Shown one piece after another: positions 1 to 7,265 of a stretch of DNA of 17,047 nt. A program made the position numbers and the translations under genes. Source of the DNA: an uncultured Bacteroides sp. GTDB taxonomy: Bacteria; Bacteroidota; Bacteroidia; Bacteroidales; Bacteroidaceae. Within the stretch, counting starts at the first letter, position 1. The number at the start of each line of letters is the position of its first letter. Location of the stretch: contig CABROZ010000045.1 in the NCBI GenBank assembly GCA_902472795.1, positions 1 through 17,047 on the forward strand. Reading direction: 5' to 3'. The notes below the pieces were generated by a model. The model was not told the origin of the DNA. It saw nothing but the letters and a program-made list of their open reading frames with translations, and ran no database searches.

Positions 1-777
1 GGAAGCCGGAAGGACCTTTCCAACCGCGTGTTCCGCAAGAAACGCGAGCTCTACCGCAACCACCCCGTCACGTTCGTGGCATGCAGCCACTGGCTCGAAG
101 GCATGGCACGGAAAAGTGCGTTGCTGACGGGACAGAACATCATCAGCATCCCCAACGCCATCAATACCAACCTCTTCAAGCCACGCAGCAAGCAGGAAGC
201 GCGAAGCCGGTGCATGCTGCCGCAGGACATCAAGCTGATACTGTTCGGCTCGGTGAAAATCACCGACCCGCGCAAAGGCATGCAATACCTGATTGAGTCG
301 TGCAAACTGCTGGCCGGAAAACATCCCGAACTGGTGAAGGAACTGGGTATCGTGGCTTTCGGCAACCAGTCGAAGCAATTAGAGAATCTGTTGCCCTTCA
401 AAGTCTATCCGCTGGACTTCGTACACGACGAGCACCAGTTGGTCAACATCTACAATTCGGTTGACATCTACGTCACTCCCTCGTTGCAGGACAATCTGCC
501 CAACACCATCATGGAAGCCATGGCATGCGGCATCCCCTGCGTAGGCTTCAACGTAGGCGGCATACCGGAGATGATAGACCACCTGCACAACGGCTACGTC
601 GCACAGTACAAATCGTCGGAAGACTTAGCCAACGGCATCTACTGGACCCTGACCGACCCGGGCTACAACAGCCTGTCCGAGGAAGCCTACCGGAAAGTAG
701 TGACACACTACTCGGAACAGGTCATCGCCAAGAAGTTCACCGATCTCTACAACAAAGTCACCGGAAGCAATGCATAA
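1..777 (+). CDS. GT4-family glycosyltransferase, C-terminal part (5' end outside window)
   Basis: The reading frame is open from base 1, so the GTG at 28 is internal and the true start lies upstream of the window; 258 residues are visible. The sequence shows the C-terminal GT-B half of a GT4 enzyme: CSHWLEGMARKS, then SIPNAINTNLF, then PSLQDNLPNTIMEAMACGIP and FNVGGIPEMI. The family EX7E motif appears as D-x7-E (Asp codon at 490, Glu codon at 514), with Asp replacing the first Glu. Family members transfer a sugar from a nucleotide donor with retention of configuration, on the cytoplasmic face during assembly of capsule, exopolysaccharide or O-antigen repeat units. The stop codon overlaps the start of the next glycosyltransferase, so both probably belong to the end of a polysaccharide operon. 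Donor and acceptor cannot be read from the sequence. Confidence 0.9.
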   Translation, partial: GSRKDLSNRVFRKKRELYRNHPVTFVACSHWLEGMARKSALLTGQNIISIPNAINTNLFKPRSKQEARSRCMLPQDIKLILFGSVKITDPRKGMQYLIESCKLLAGKHPELVKELGIVAFGNQSKQLENLLPFKVYPLDFVHDEHQLVNIYNSVDIYVTPSLQDNLPNTIMEAMACGIPCVGFNVGGIPEMIDHLHNGYVAQYKSSEDLANGIYWTLTDPGYNSLSEEAYRKVVTHYSEQVIAKKFTDLYNKVTGSNA

Positions 778-1519
778 TCACCTCACACCGAAGTTCAGCG
801 TCATTACCGTCTGCTACAACGCCCAGGCTACCATCGAAGATACCATCCAAAGCGTCATTGCGCAGACCTACCACCACGTGGAGTACATCATCGTGGACGG
901 CGCCTCGAAGGACCGTACCCTGTCCATCATCAACCGCTATCGCGACCGCATCGCCACCGTCGTAAGCGAACCTGACAAGGGACTGTACGACGCCATGAAC
1001 AAAGGCCTCCGCCTTGCCACGGGCGACTACGTCTGCTTCCTCAACGCGGGCGACAGCTTCCACGAGGACGACACCCTGCAACAGATGGTGCACACCCTGC
1101 GCGAACTGACCGAACTTCCCGACGTACTCTATGGCGAAACGGAACTGGTCGATGCCGAAGGACACTTTGTACGCATGCGCCGTCTTCAAGCACCCGAACA
1201 TCTGACGTGGCGCAGCTTCCGACATGGGATGTTGGTGTGCCATCAGGCATTCTTCGCCAAGCGCACACTGGCCGAGCCCTACGACCTCAGCTACCGCTTT
1301 TCGGCCGACTTCGACTGGTGCATCCGCATCATGAAAAAGTCAAAGGTATTGCACAATACGCACCTCACTCTGATCGATTATTTAGAGGAAGGCATGACCA
1401 CCCGCAACCACAAGGCTTCGCTGCACGAACGTTTCCGCATCATGACGAAGCATTACGGCTGGCTGAGTACCGTGGTTCATCACGCCTGGTTCGTGGTGAG
1501 GGCAGTGATAAAGAAGTAA
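770..1519 (+). CDS. GT2-family glycosyltransferase
   Basis: This 249-residue protein has a GT-A fold start, FSVITVCYNAQATIEDTIQS, followed by VDGASKDRT (Asp43), EPDKGLYDAMNKGL (residues 67-80) and the metal/nucleotide motif FLNAGD at about 90-95, in which NAGD takes the place of a classical DxD. A later SADFDWCIRIM near residue 177 fits the acceptor-side motif. It resembles the WcaA/WcaE-like branch of inverting GT2 enzymes used in exopolysaccharide or capsule synthesis. No membrane helix is evident, so it is probably a soluble or peripheral cytoplasmic enzyme. The ATG at 770 overlaps the preceding gene by 8 bases, indicating translational coupling. It is the last plus-strand gene of this block and faces the lipoprotein operon tail to tail. 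The sugar specificity is not visible. Confidence 0.9.
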   Translation: MHNHLTPKFSVITVCYNAQATIEDTIQSVIAQTYHHVEYIIVDGASKDRTLSIINRYRDRIATVVSEPDKGLYDAMNKGLRLATGDYVCFLNAGDSFHEDDTLQQMVHTLRELTELPDVLYGETELVDAEGHFVRMRRLQAPEHLTWRSFRHGMLVCHQAFFAKRTLAEPYDLSYRFSADFDWCIRIMKKSKVLHNTHLTLIDYLEEGMTTRNHKASLHERFRIMTKHYGWLSTVVHHAWFVVRAVIKK

Positions 1520-1550
1520 ATAAAGGATATAGTAATCATTTTTCAGGTAC

Positions 1551-1602
1551 GAATTACACGGAAAAACACTGAAAAAATAATCCGTGAGTCTCCGCGTAAT
1601 CT
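1551..1602. repeat. Imperfect palindromic intergenic repeat, copy 1
   Basis: Arms at 1551-1571 and 1582-1602 are imperfect inverted copies of each other around a core ATTAC(A/G)CGGA. The left arm starts GAATTACACGGA and the right arm, read on the minus strand, starts AGATTACGCGGA. The same ATTACAC-type arm recurs at 7155-7222. The element lies between the convergent ends of the GT2 gene and the last lipoprotein gene. I read it as a dispersed intergenic repeat of the kind seen in Bacteroides genomes; its function is unknown. Confidence 0.6.
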
Positions 1603-1619
1603 GACAATTACAGTGTTTT
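1563..1619. terminator. Possible bidirectional terminator between convergent genes
   Basis: AAAACACTG at 1563-1571 can pair with CAGTGTTTT at 1611-1619, giving a 9-bp stem with a T-rich 3' arm on both strands. It sits between convergent transcription units, where a shared terminator is expected. The loop is long (39 nt) and the structure competes with the 1551-1602 palindrome, so the call is weak. Confidence 0.3.
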
Positions 1620-1687
1620 CTTCCTTCACTTCGGCAATCTTCACATTGGTAGCCGCATCAAAAATGGCACGGTTCACACGGGCGGTA

Positions 1688-2395
1688 TTAGTGCGATGCT
1701 GTTGTGGTGCAGGCAGCTTGCAGGCGGGTGCCGGCCAGCGAGTAGCTGAGGATGTAGCAGTGGCCCGGCTCTACGCTTTGCCCGTCGTTGTTTCCATAAG
1801 TCTGGGGCGTTGTTGTGAAGGTTTCGTTGTCGGTGTTGGTGGCGGTCAGGGTGTAGGTGAAGGTCATGTTGTCCGTATGGTCGAAGTAGGTGGTCTGGCC
1901 GGGGGCAAGCGCTTTTGTAGCGCCGGAGTCTGTCGTATATACGGTAAGCTTAGGGTTGGAGAATAAGGTAGTCAGTTCGTCGCTGAACGGTGCCAGGCTG
2001 ATGCCAACGTTGATCATCGGTACCTGCAAGTCGATGTAGCTTACTTTCTCGGGCTCGATGCTGAAGGTTGTCTGGGCATAATAGCGTGGGTCATCGGCTC
2101 CTGTTGTAAGGTAAGCTTCGTTGTAGGCTTCGAGGGTATAGGAGCCGGCATTCAGTTCCACCTTGGTTTGGGGAAACTCTCCCGGTGCATAGACTTTGTC
2201 CGCATCAGTCCCGTTGGAGATCTTGATGTACAGGTCTTCCTCAACGGCACGGGTGACGATGTTTTCCGCGGTGACGGAACCGAGGGTAAGGTTTTCTAAT
2301 TGCAGATAGCCTTTTCCCGTTTCGGTCAGTACGTCTTCCTGCTGACAGCTTATCAGCAGGAAGAGAGATATGAGTGTATATAATGTTCGTTTCAT
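1688..2395 (-). CDS. DUF4493-type lipoprotein (single domain), last gene of the operon
   Basis: I start this gene at the ATG at 2395 because it gives a signal peptide with a lipobox, MKRTLYTLISLFLLISC (Cys17); the upstream ATG at 2455 lies inside the preceding gene and adds a Ser/Thr-rich stretch before the signal. The 235-residue product matches the N-terminal domain of its neighbours: GYLQLENL strand, then TRA at 48-50, SYTLEAYN (compare GxYTV in the paralogues), YYAQTTFSI and a final GHCYILSYSL strand. After Cys17 comes QQED, an acidic stretch like a surface-export signal. The domain is assigned to DUF4493, whose function is unknown. The gene begins 7 bases after the stop of the preceding one, so the two are co-transcribed. 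The C-terminus is suspicious because a coding-like continuation exists in another frame (1543-1692). Role by inference: outer-membrane surface or fibre component. Confidence 0.8.
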   Translation of the reverse strand: MKRTLYTLISLFLLISCQQEDVLTETGKGYLQLENLTLGSVTAENIVTRAVEEDLYIKISNGTDADKVYAPGEFPQTKVELNAGSYTLEAYNEAYLTTGADDPRYYAQTTFSIEPEKVSYIDLQVPMINVGISLAPFSDELTTLFSNPKLTVYTTDSGATKALAPGQTTYFDHTDNMTFTYTLTATNTDNETFTTTPQTYGNNDGQSVEPGHCYILSYSLAGTRLQAACTTTASH

Positions 2396-2402
2396 ATGTC
2401 TG

Positions 2403-4538
2403 TTATTTGTCGTAGATGAGGGAGATGTCGTCGATGTAGAGTTTGTTTCCGACATGCCTGCTTCCTCTGCTTATACTGGCTTTATCCACTTCGGATTTTT
2501 CGTTATCTCCTGATGTGAACTGAATGAAGAGAGTTTGGACGTTTTCTGTTACATTTTCTGAATTATAAATAAAGTCCAGCGTTTTCTCTATATATGTATC
2601 TGTACTTTCTCCATTGAATTCATTTGTAGCAATTATGATATCTCCCTGTTTCAGTGATATGGTAACTTTAAAAGTATGTTCTCCTTCAGGTGAATATTTA
2701 TAATAGAACTTTAATTTGGTTGGTTTTGAATTGAATGTTTTACCATATATTGGAGTTATATTATCCATCTTACCGAGGAATAGTTCTCCTGGAGTTATGG
2801 TAGTTATGAATGATACTGGCGAAGCAGCAGTAGTACCACTACCCCATCCAATAGTTTTAATTTCTGCCGCATATTCTCCACTATGGCAGTCAGTCGTCCT
2901 TTCCGTTCCTGAATTAGAGATATAGGCTTTAGGATCGTTGTTGCTTGTTGTTAATCCATTCAATGAACACCAACCTTCTTCATTATCGTTATAATTGTTA
3001 TTTATATACCATCTTTTCCAGAACGGACCTTTATCGGGCCAGGAGGCTTGTGGGCCATCAGTGTAACTCCAATCTTCCATATCTCCATTCTCCAACTCAA
3101 TTATCGGATATGTCTTCACCTCCACTGCTTCACTTGCAATGACTCCCCGATAAAGACCACGTATATAATAGGTTGTCCCTGGAGTTAAATCAGCTTTTCG
3201 TAAGTCTTCTCCTAAGTTGCTCCAGTCTTTATTATTGGTGCTGAACTGGTAGGTCATGTCAGAGTTTAATTTGGCAAAATCTCCACTTACAACTTGCTCT
3301 TCCATCAATGCATTCATGGTGAATTCTTTAGTCCAGATGTTGCCGGGATATGCGCTGACTGTAAACTCCGGCTTATTGCAATTCAATGTATAGCTACGAT
3401 TAGCTTCTGCGTCTTCATGGCTCCAGCGGCCGTTGGCTTGCGCATCCAGCTCAATGGTGTTGGCAGTCGCTTCACCGGCATTGGTCTGTAGTCTGGCTAT
3501 CAGATTGTCCAACTGTATGCTGGGGGAACTATCGCCTATGGCAGGCAGTGTGATGCCCAGTGCTTCTTCTATATCCTTTCGGGTGTCTTCAGAGAGTGTG
3601 GAAAGCTGGTATTCCTGATTGAATGCTGCAAATTGCGGATCGGCAAAATTGAACTTGATTTTCAGGTCTTGCAATGCTGTTGCTGTGTTCAGCTTGACAG
3701 TTGCAGTTTTGCTTTCGGTCTCGGCAAACGACAACGAATTCCCCTCAAAGCCTTCGGCTTCTATCTTGGGTTTGGGCAACCACTCCACAGGTATCGTCTC
3801 CGAGATGGTCACATTCTCCACCTCTACCTTTGCTACGGTAAGGATAACTCCGGAGGTGGCGGGTTTCACTTTCAGCGTCAGTTTGCAATGCTTGCCAGCG
3901 CCAAAGGTGTCGGCATTCTTCAGCTTGTCGTCTTCCAATGTCATGGATACTGCCTGACCGTTGTCTTTCAGGGTACCGACGAACTGAAAGGTAGGAATGG
4001 TACCTGCACGGTAGTAGGCACTTTTCTTTGCATTGTCTTTGCTGATGGTGACGGATTGATTGCCCACAGAAACCTTCAGACCGTACGAGGAGAACAGGGC
4101 ATCGAACTTCTCGGGCTCGTCGTACGTCACACTGGTCAGTGCATTGGCCACTTTGCAGCTCAGGTTTACTGTTCGGGGCTCTCCTTCGGTTACTTCGACT
4201 CCTGCCTCTTCTCCTTTATAATAAGGAGTGTCCAATCCTAATAATGGATTTTCGCCACAGGTGGCCGTCACGGTGTAAAGTCCGGCCGAAGCAGGAATCT
4301 GGTCCGAAGTAAAGGTTCCATCGTACAATGTGCTGCCGGTGCTTTCTTTCACAATCTTCAGCGAAAATTGTTCTTTAACAGGTTTGCCCAGTTCGGCGGG
4401 AGTGCTTTTGGTGGTTACGGTCACGTCTTCTCCCAACGATATCAGGAAACCGCCTTTCGTGCCTTCCCACTGCTCCGCCTGGCAGGCTGCCAGCAGCAAG
4501 CCGATGAAGCCCGCATATAAGGCCTTGACATATTTCAT
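2403..4538 (-). CDS. Large lipoprotein: DUF4493-type domain, Ig/FN3-like region, divergent PCMD-type C-terminus
   Basis: The start at 4538 gives a clean lipoprotein signal, MKYVKALYAGFIGLLLAAC (Cys19); the upstream ATG at 4568 would add ten residues before it. The 711-residue protein has an N-terminal DUF4493-type domain to about residue 250 (GGFLISLG, TKS at 43-45, LYTVTATCG, PYYKGEEA, CKVANALTSVTY, ending IPVEWLPKP), an unassigned region of about 260-395, an FN3-like segment with LTPGTTYYIRG, and a C-terminal jelly-roll-like domain (about 485-711) opening ENGDMEDWSY and ending LYIDDISLIYDK. The C-terminal domain fits the PCMD family loosely: it lacks the SKYGDYFTG motif seen in two neighbouring paralogues. 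The coding sequence for the C-terminal third is far more AT-rich than the N-terminal part. It sits 32 bases after the upstream gene. Function unknown; a surface carbohydrate- or host-binding role is inferred. Confidence 0.82.
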   Translation of the reverse strand: MKYVKALYAGFIGLLLAACQAEQWEGTKGGFLISLGEDVTVTTKSTPAELGKPVKEQFSLKIVKESTGSTLYDGTFTSDQIPASAGLYTVTATCGENPLLGLDTPYYKGEEAGVEVTEGEPRTVNLSCKVANALTSVTYDEPEKFDALFSSYGLKVSVGNQSVTISKDNAKKSAYYRAGTIPTFQFVGTLKDNGQAVSMTLEDDKLKNADTFGAGKHCKLTLKVKPATSGVILTVAKVEVENVTISETIPVEWLPKPKIEAEGFEGNSLSFAETESKTATVKLNTATALQDLKIKFNFADPQFAAFNQEYQLSTLSEDTRKDIEEALGITLPAIGDSSPSIQLDNLIARLQTNAGEATANTIELDAQANGRWSHEDAEANRSYTLNCNKPEFTVSAYPGNIWTKEFTMNALMEEQVVSGDFAKLNSDMTYQFSTNNKDWSNLGEDLRKADLTPGTTYYIRGLYRGVIASEAVEVKTYPIIELENGDMEDWSYTDGPQASWPDKGPFWKRWYINNNYNDNEEGWCSLNGLTTSNNDPKAYISNSGTERTTDCHSGEYAAEIKTIGWGSGTTAASPVSFITTITPGELFLGKMDNITPIYGKTFNSKPTKLKFYYKYSPEGEHTFKVTISLKQGDIIIATNEFNGESTDTYIEKTLDFIYNSENVTENVQTLFIQFTSGDNEKSEVDKASISRGSRHVGNKLYIDDISLIYDK

Positions 4539-4570
4539 TGTGATGGTTCTTCTATTCTCTTTTGTCATAC

Positions 4571-6223
4571 TTACTCGTAAATCAGTTCAAAATTATCTAA
4601 CCACAGTTTGCTGCCTACTCCGCCGGTGAAGTAATCACCGTATTTGCTGGCGCTGGCCACCACGACGATGTACTTCGGTGTGCGGTTGGTGTATCGGTAG
4701 TCGAGCACAAGGTCCTTCTGCTGGTAATCTGATGTGCTGGAACCTTGTATCAGTTCGGCGTATGCGATGATGTGCGAGTCGGCTTTGTCGAACAGCTGGC
4801 GTTCGCTGGGGCGCGTACGGATTTCGAGCGGTTCGTCCCAGTCGGTCAGTGCGATGTAGATGTGGCACGAGTCGGGACGTCCTTTCAGATAAGAAAGGGC
4901 ATCTTCTCCCACCTTGTCGATGGTGGCCGAAGTGTATTTATAGTTGATGCGCAGTTTGCTGGGGAACGACGCGAAAGACCGTCCGAAGCTCAGCACACCG
5001 TTGGTTCCTACCGTTTTCACATAACTGCCCGTAAAGATGTTGCCTGCCGCAAACTTCAGAACAAGATATTTCGATTCGAGCGAGGCGGCAAGTCCGCTTC
5101 CGTTGCAGGTTTCGCTGGTGGGGATGGAGTTGCTGTCGCTGATGGTGACGGCTCCTTTGTTGCCGGTGTCCCAGAAAGAAGTTCCGCCCTGGCTCCACGG
5201 GTTCCACAGTTTTCCTTCCTGATACCAGTTGTCGAAACTGCCGTCGGTCAGTGGAGTTGCGGGCGCAGTAGTGAACGTCTGCGTGCCTGCTACGGTGCCG
5301 TCGATGCTGACACGGCATTCGTATGCGGTGCCGGGGCTGAGTTGCTGCAGGTTGGTCGTATAGTTGGTACCGCTGATGGCGATGTCGGCCGAAGGCTGTG
5401 AAGTCCAGTTGCTGTCGGTCGATTTGCGGTATTCCACCACAGGCTGCTTGCCGCTTTGTATGCTGCCTTTCAGTGTGGCACTTGTGGCTCTTGAGAAGAC
5501 GTCTATCTGCCCCGATGTGTTTTCGTCGGTCTGATAGACATAGACGGTCCACTGGTGGCTCACCTCTTCCCAACCATACGAAACAAAGAAGGTCCGCGGC
5601 TCGGAGAAGTCGAAGTAGGCATCGGCAGTCGGGTCGGGATATACCGTGCCGTGCTGGCCGGCGAGGTTGAACGAAGTTACTTTGATGTGGTCGAGCCGTT
5701 GTTCGTGCGACACGTAGATGATGACATTCCGGTTGATGTCATCCACAATGGCGTTGCCTACCTGGTTTTCCAGAACGATGTCGCGCTTTATCACCTGCTC
5801 GATGCTGATGCTCCAGGCATAGTCCTGATAAGTGCGCAGGACGATCGTGGCGGAGTTCGAAAAGTCCATGCGGGTATCCGACGAGATGGGAATATCGTCC
5901 AGCGAACTGAAGCCTACGGTCGGGAACTTGGCATAGTTGTGACAGAGGATAGAGTCGGGCACCAGTGTGGCGTTGTTGCTGACGGTCAGTTTGGTAATGC
6001 GCAGCTCTGACAAGTCAACCGAGTCGTCCACATACAGTTTCACGGTACGTGCGTTTTTATCAATGGTAGCTTGCTGACTTCCGCTGCCGTCGGGGCCGCA
6101 TTGTCCTTCTACCTCGAAGTCCTGGATGCTTCCGTCAACGATGGGGTAGGGAATGTCGTTCTCGATGGCACAGGCGGTTAGTGCCAGTACGCAGTATATA
6201 TAACAGAAGAGTCTCTTTATCAT
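4571..6223 (-). CDS. Lipoprotein with two Ig-like repeats, FN3-like domain and PCMD-type C-terminus
   Basis: The 550-residue protein starts with a lipobox signal, MIKRLFCYIYCVLALTAC (Cys18), followed by AIEND. It lacks the DUF4493-type domain of its neighbours. Instead residues of about 58-145 and 150-232 look like two related beta-sandwich repeats, each ending in an aromatic strand (YAWSISIEQ and HQWTVYVYQ), similar to DUF5018-like or surface Ig-like modules. An FN3-like segment follows (LKGSIQSG to FTTAPA, with LSPGTAYECRV). The last 230 residues match the PCMD-type domain of the 598-residue paralogue: DGSFDNWYQEGKLWNPW, FWDTGNKG, VGTNG, ASKYGDYFTG and terminal LWLDNFELIYE. PCMD is a predicted carbohydrate-related domain without a demonstrated activity. 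The gene is GC-richer than the other lipoproteins and begins 26 bases after the beta-barrel gene, indicating co-transcription. Surface location is inferred from Cys plus acidic residues. Confidence 0.85.
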   Translation of the reverse strand: MIKRLFCYIYCVLALTACAIENDIPYPIVDGSIQDFEVEGQCGPDGSGSQQATIDKNARTVKLYVDDSVDLSELRITKLTVSNNATLVPDSILCHNYAKFPTVGFSSLDDIPISSDTRMDFSNSATIVLRTYQDYAWSISIEQVIKRDIVLENQVGNAIVDDINRNVIIYVSHEQRLDHIKVTSFNLAGQHGTVYPDPTADAYFDFSEPRTFFVSYGWEEVSHQWTVYVYQTDENTSGQIDVFSRATSATLKGSIQSGKQPVVEYRKSTDSNWTSQPSADIAISGTNYTTNLQQLSPGTAYECRVSIDGTVAGTQTFTTAPATPLTDGSFDNWYQEGKLWNPWSQGGTSFWDTGNKGAVTISDSNSIPTSETCNGSGLAASLESKYLVLKFAAGNIFTGSYVKTVGTNGVLSFGRSFASFPSKLRINYKYTSATIDKVGEDALSYLKGRPDSCHIYIALTDWDEPLEIRTRPSERQLFDKADSHIIAYAELIQGSSTSDYQQKDLVLDYRYTNRTPKYIVVVASASKYGDYFTGGVGSKLWLDNFELIYE

Positions 6224-6249
6224 AGTTCGTTCGTTTCTTGATCGTTGGT

Positions 6250-7107
6250 TTACAGGTAGAAAGTCATGCCGATGTTAATCGAGAAGAGGTTGATCTTGAA
6301 GTTTCCCGAAGACGTTCTTCTCATGCCGCTTTCTATCTGATTGGTTGTCTGTTTCTGCCATTTGAAGTTGTAGCCCATCACGCCTACCGATACTTCGACT
6401 GCCGACCAGTCGGTGACGAAGGCGGTCATGCCCGGTGCTATACCGATTTGCAGGTTGTGTGTCCGTTCAAAAGTACCGTCGTATTCGGTATTCGAACCGG
6501 TCGAATTCTTTCCTACTCCGTAGGCGTACGTCAGGCGCACTTCGTTGAACAGTCCGAAAATCTTGCTTTTGCCGATGGGCATGTAGGTACGCAGAAAACC
6601 CGATACCTGGTATTCGTGCTCCAGGTAATAGAGGTCCTTGAGGCTGATGTTGAAGTCCTCACCCAGATTCAGTTCGAAGTTGGCCATGTCTAAATAGGTA
6701 CGGTTGTAGCCGAAGCGTAAACCTGCCGCTACGTTGTCCTTGAAGAAGTAGCCGACGTAGGGACTGACGTTGAACGTATATCCCAAACCTTCTACGTTCT
6801 TTATGACCAGAAAGTTCAGGTTGTCTTCCTCGTGCTCGGAATAAGAAACCGTACCTCCTGCCATCCATTGGCCCTTGGGAATAAAGACCGATTGCATGAT
6901 GCCGCGGTCGATGCGCTGTGGCCGTTGGACTTTCTTCCGTTTCTTTTTGGTTGGTGCCTTTATCTTGTAAACATGTCCTGTTGAGTCGGCTATGATGATG
7001 CTGTCGCCATTGAGGGTGGTTTCGATGCGGATAGACTTCTGCGCCTGCAGCGTCTGGAATGCACTACCGATAGCGAACAATAGGATGAGTGACAGTATTC
7101 TGAACAT
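6250..7107 (-). CDS. Outer-membrane beta-barrel protein
   Basis: I choose the ATG at 7107 because it begins a signal peptide (MFRILSLILLFAIGSAFQ then TLQAQ, cleaved after Ala or Gln); the reading frame extends 17 codons further upstream but into the intergenic repeat region. The 285-residue product has a short periplasmic N-terminal part with a strongly basic stretch, KKKRKKVQRPQR (about 55-66), then alternating amphipathic strands typical of a small barrel: GGTVSYSE, PYVGYFFKDNVAAGLRFGY, RLTYAYGVGK, LQIGIAPGMTAF, and a final strand LFSINIGMTFYL. It resembles the general Bacteroidota outer-membrane beta-barrel families. It is the only non-lipoprotein in the operon and lies between PCMD-bearing lipoproteins. 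A channel, anchor or export partner for the lipoproteins is possible, but nothing in the sequence proves this. Confidence 0.8.
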   Translation of the reverse strand: MFRILSLILLFAIGSAFQTLQAQKSIRIETTLNGDSIIIADSTGHVYKIKAPTKKKRKKVQRPQRIDRGIMQSVFIPKGQWMAGGTVSYSEHEEDNLNFLVIKNVEGLGYTFNVSPYVGYFFKDNVAAGLRFGYNRTYLDMANFELNLGEDFNISLKDLYYLEHEYQVSGFLRTYMPIGKSKIFGLFNEVRLTYAYGVGKNSTGSNTEYDGTFERTHNLQIGIAPGMTAFVTDWSAVEVSVGVMGYNFKWQKQTTNQIESGMRRTSSGNFKINLFSINIGMTFYL

Positions 7108-7128
7108 AAATGTTTTAAAACGTGTATA

Positions 7129-7242
7129 AGAGGGGGCATCAAAACCGCAGTTTGCCACGGATTACACAGAGGAACACAGATATATTATAAGTAATCTCTG
7201 TGCCTGTCTGTGTAATCAGTGGTGAGTTATGACGCACCCTCT
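7129..7242. repeat. Nested palindromic intergenic repeat, copy 2
   Basis: An inner inverted repeat has 26-base arms at 7155-7180 and 7197-7222, matching at 21 of 26 positions by my count, around a 16-base AT-rich loop; both arms contain ATTACACAGA. An outer pair, AGAGGGGGCATCA at 7129-7141 and TGACGCACCCTCT at 7230-7242, is also inverted (11 of 13). The whole 114-base unit lies between two genes of the lipoprotein operon. The inner arms belong to the same family as the palindrome at 1551-1602. It could act as a terminator or mRNA-processing structure, or be a small non-autonomous mobile repeat. Confidence 0.65.
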
Positions 7243-7265
7243 TTAATTAATAATTGTGTACGACT

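Larger units (their letters stand above)
1543..1692 (-). other. Out-of-frame coding-like tail behind the last lipoprotein gene
   Basis: In the frame offset from the 1688-2395 gene, minus-strand codons from 1692 down to a TGA at 1543-1545 read TNTARVNRAIFDAATNVKIA, then EVKEENTVIVRLRG, before running into the palindromic repeat. The composition looks like real protein (alternating hydrophobic and charged residues) and not like random intergenic translation. It may be a frameshifted C-terminus of the lipoprotein or a remnant of another gene disrupted by the repeat. I cannot name the family. Confidence 0.3.

Noticed and set aside
3633..4241. 202-residue plus-strand open frame opposite the 711-residue lipoprotein gene
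   Set aside because: It is antisense to a well-supported gene with signal peptide and recognisable domains, and its translation is Cys/Phe/Leu-rich without domain features.
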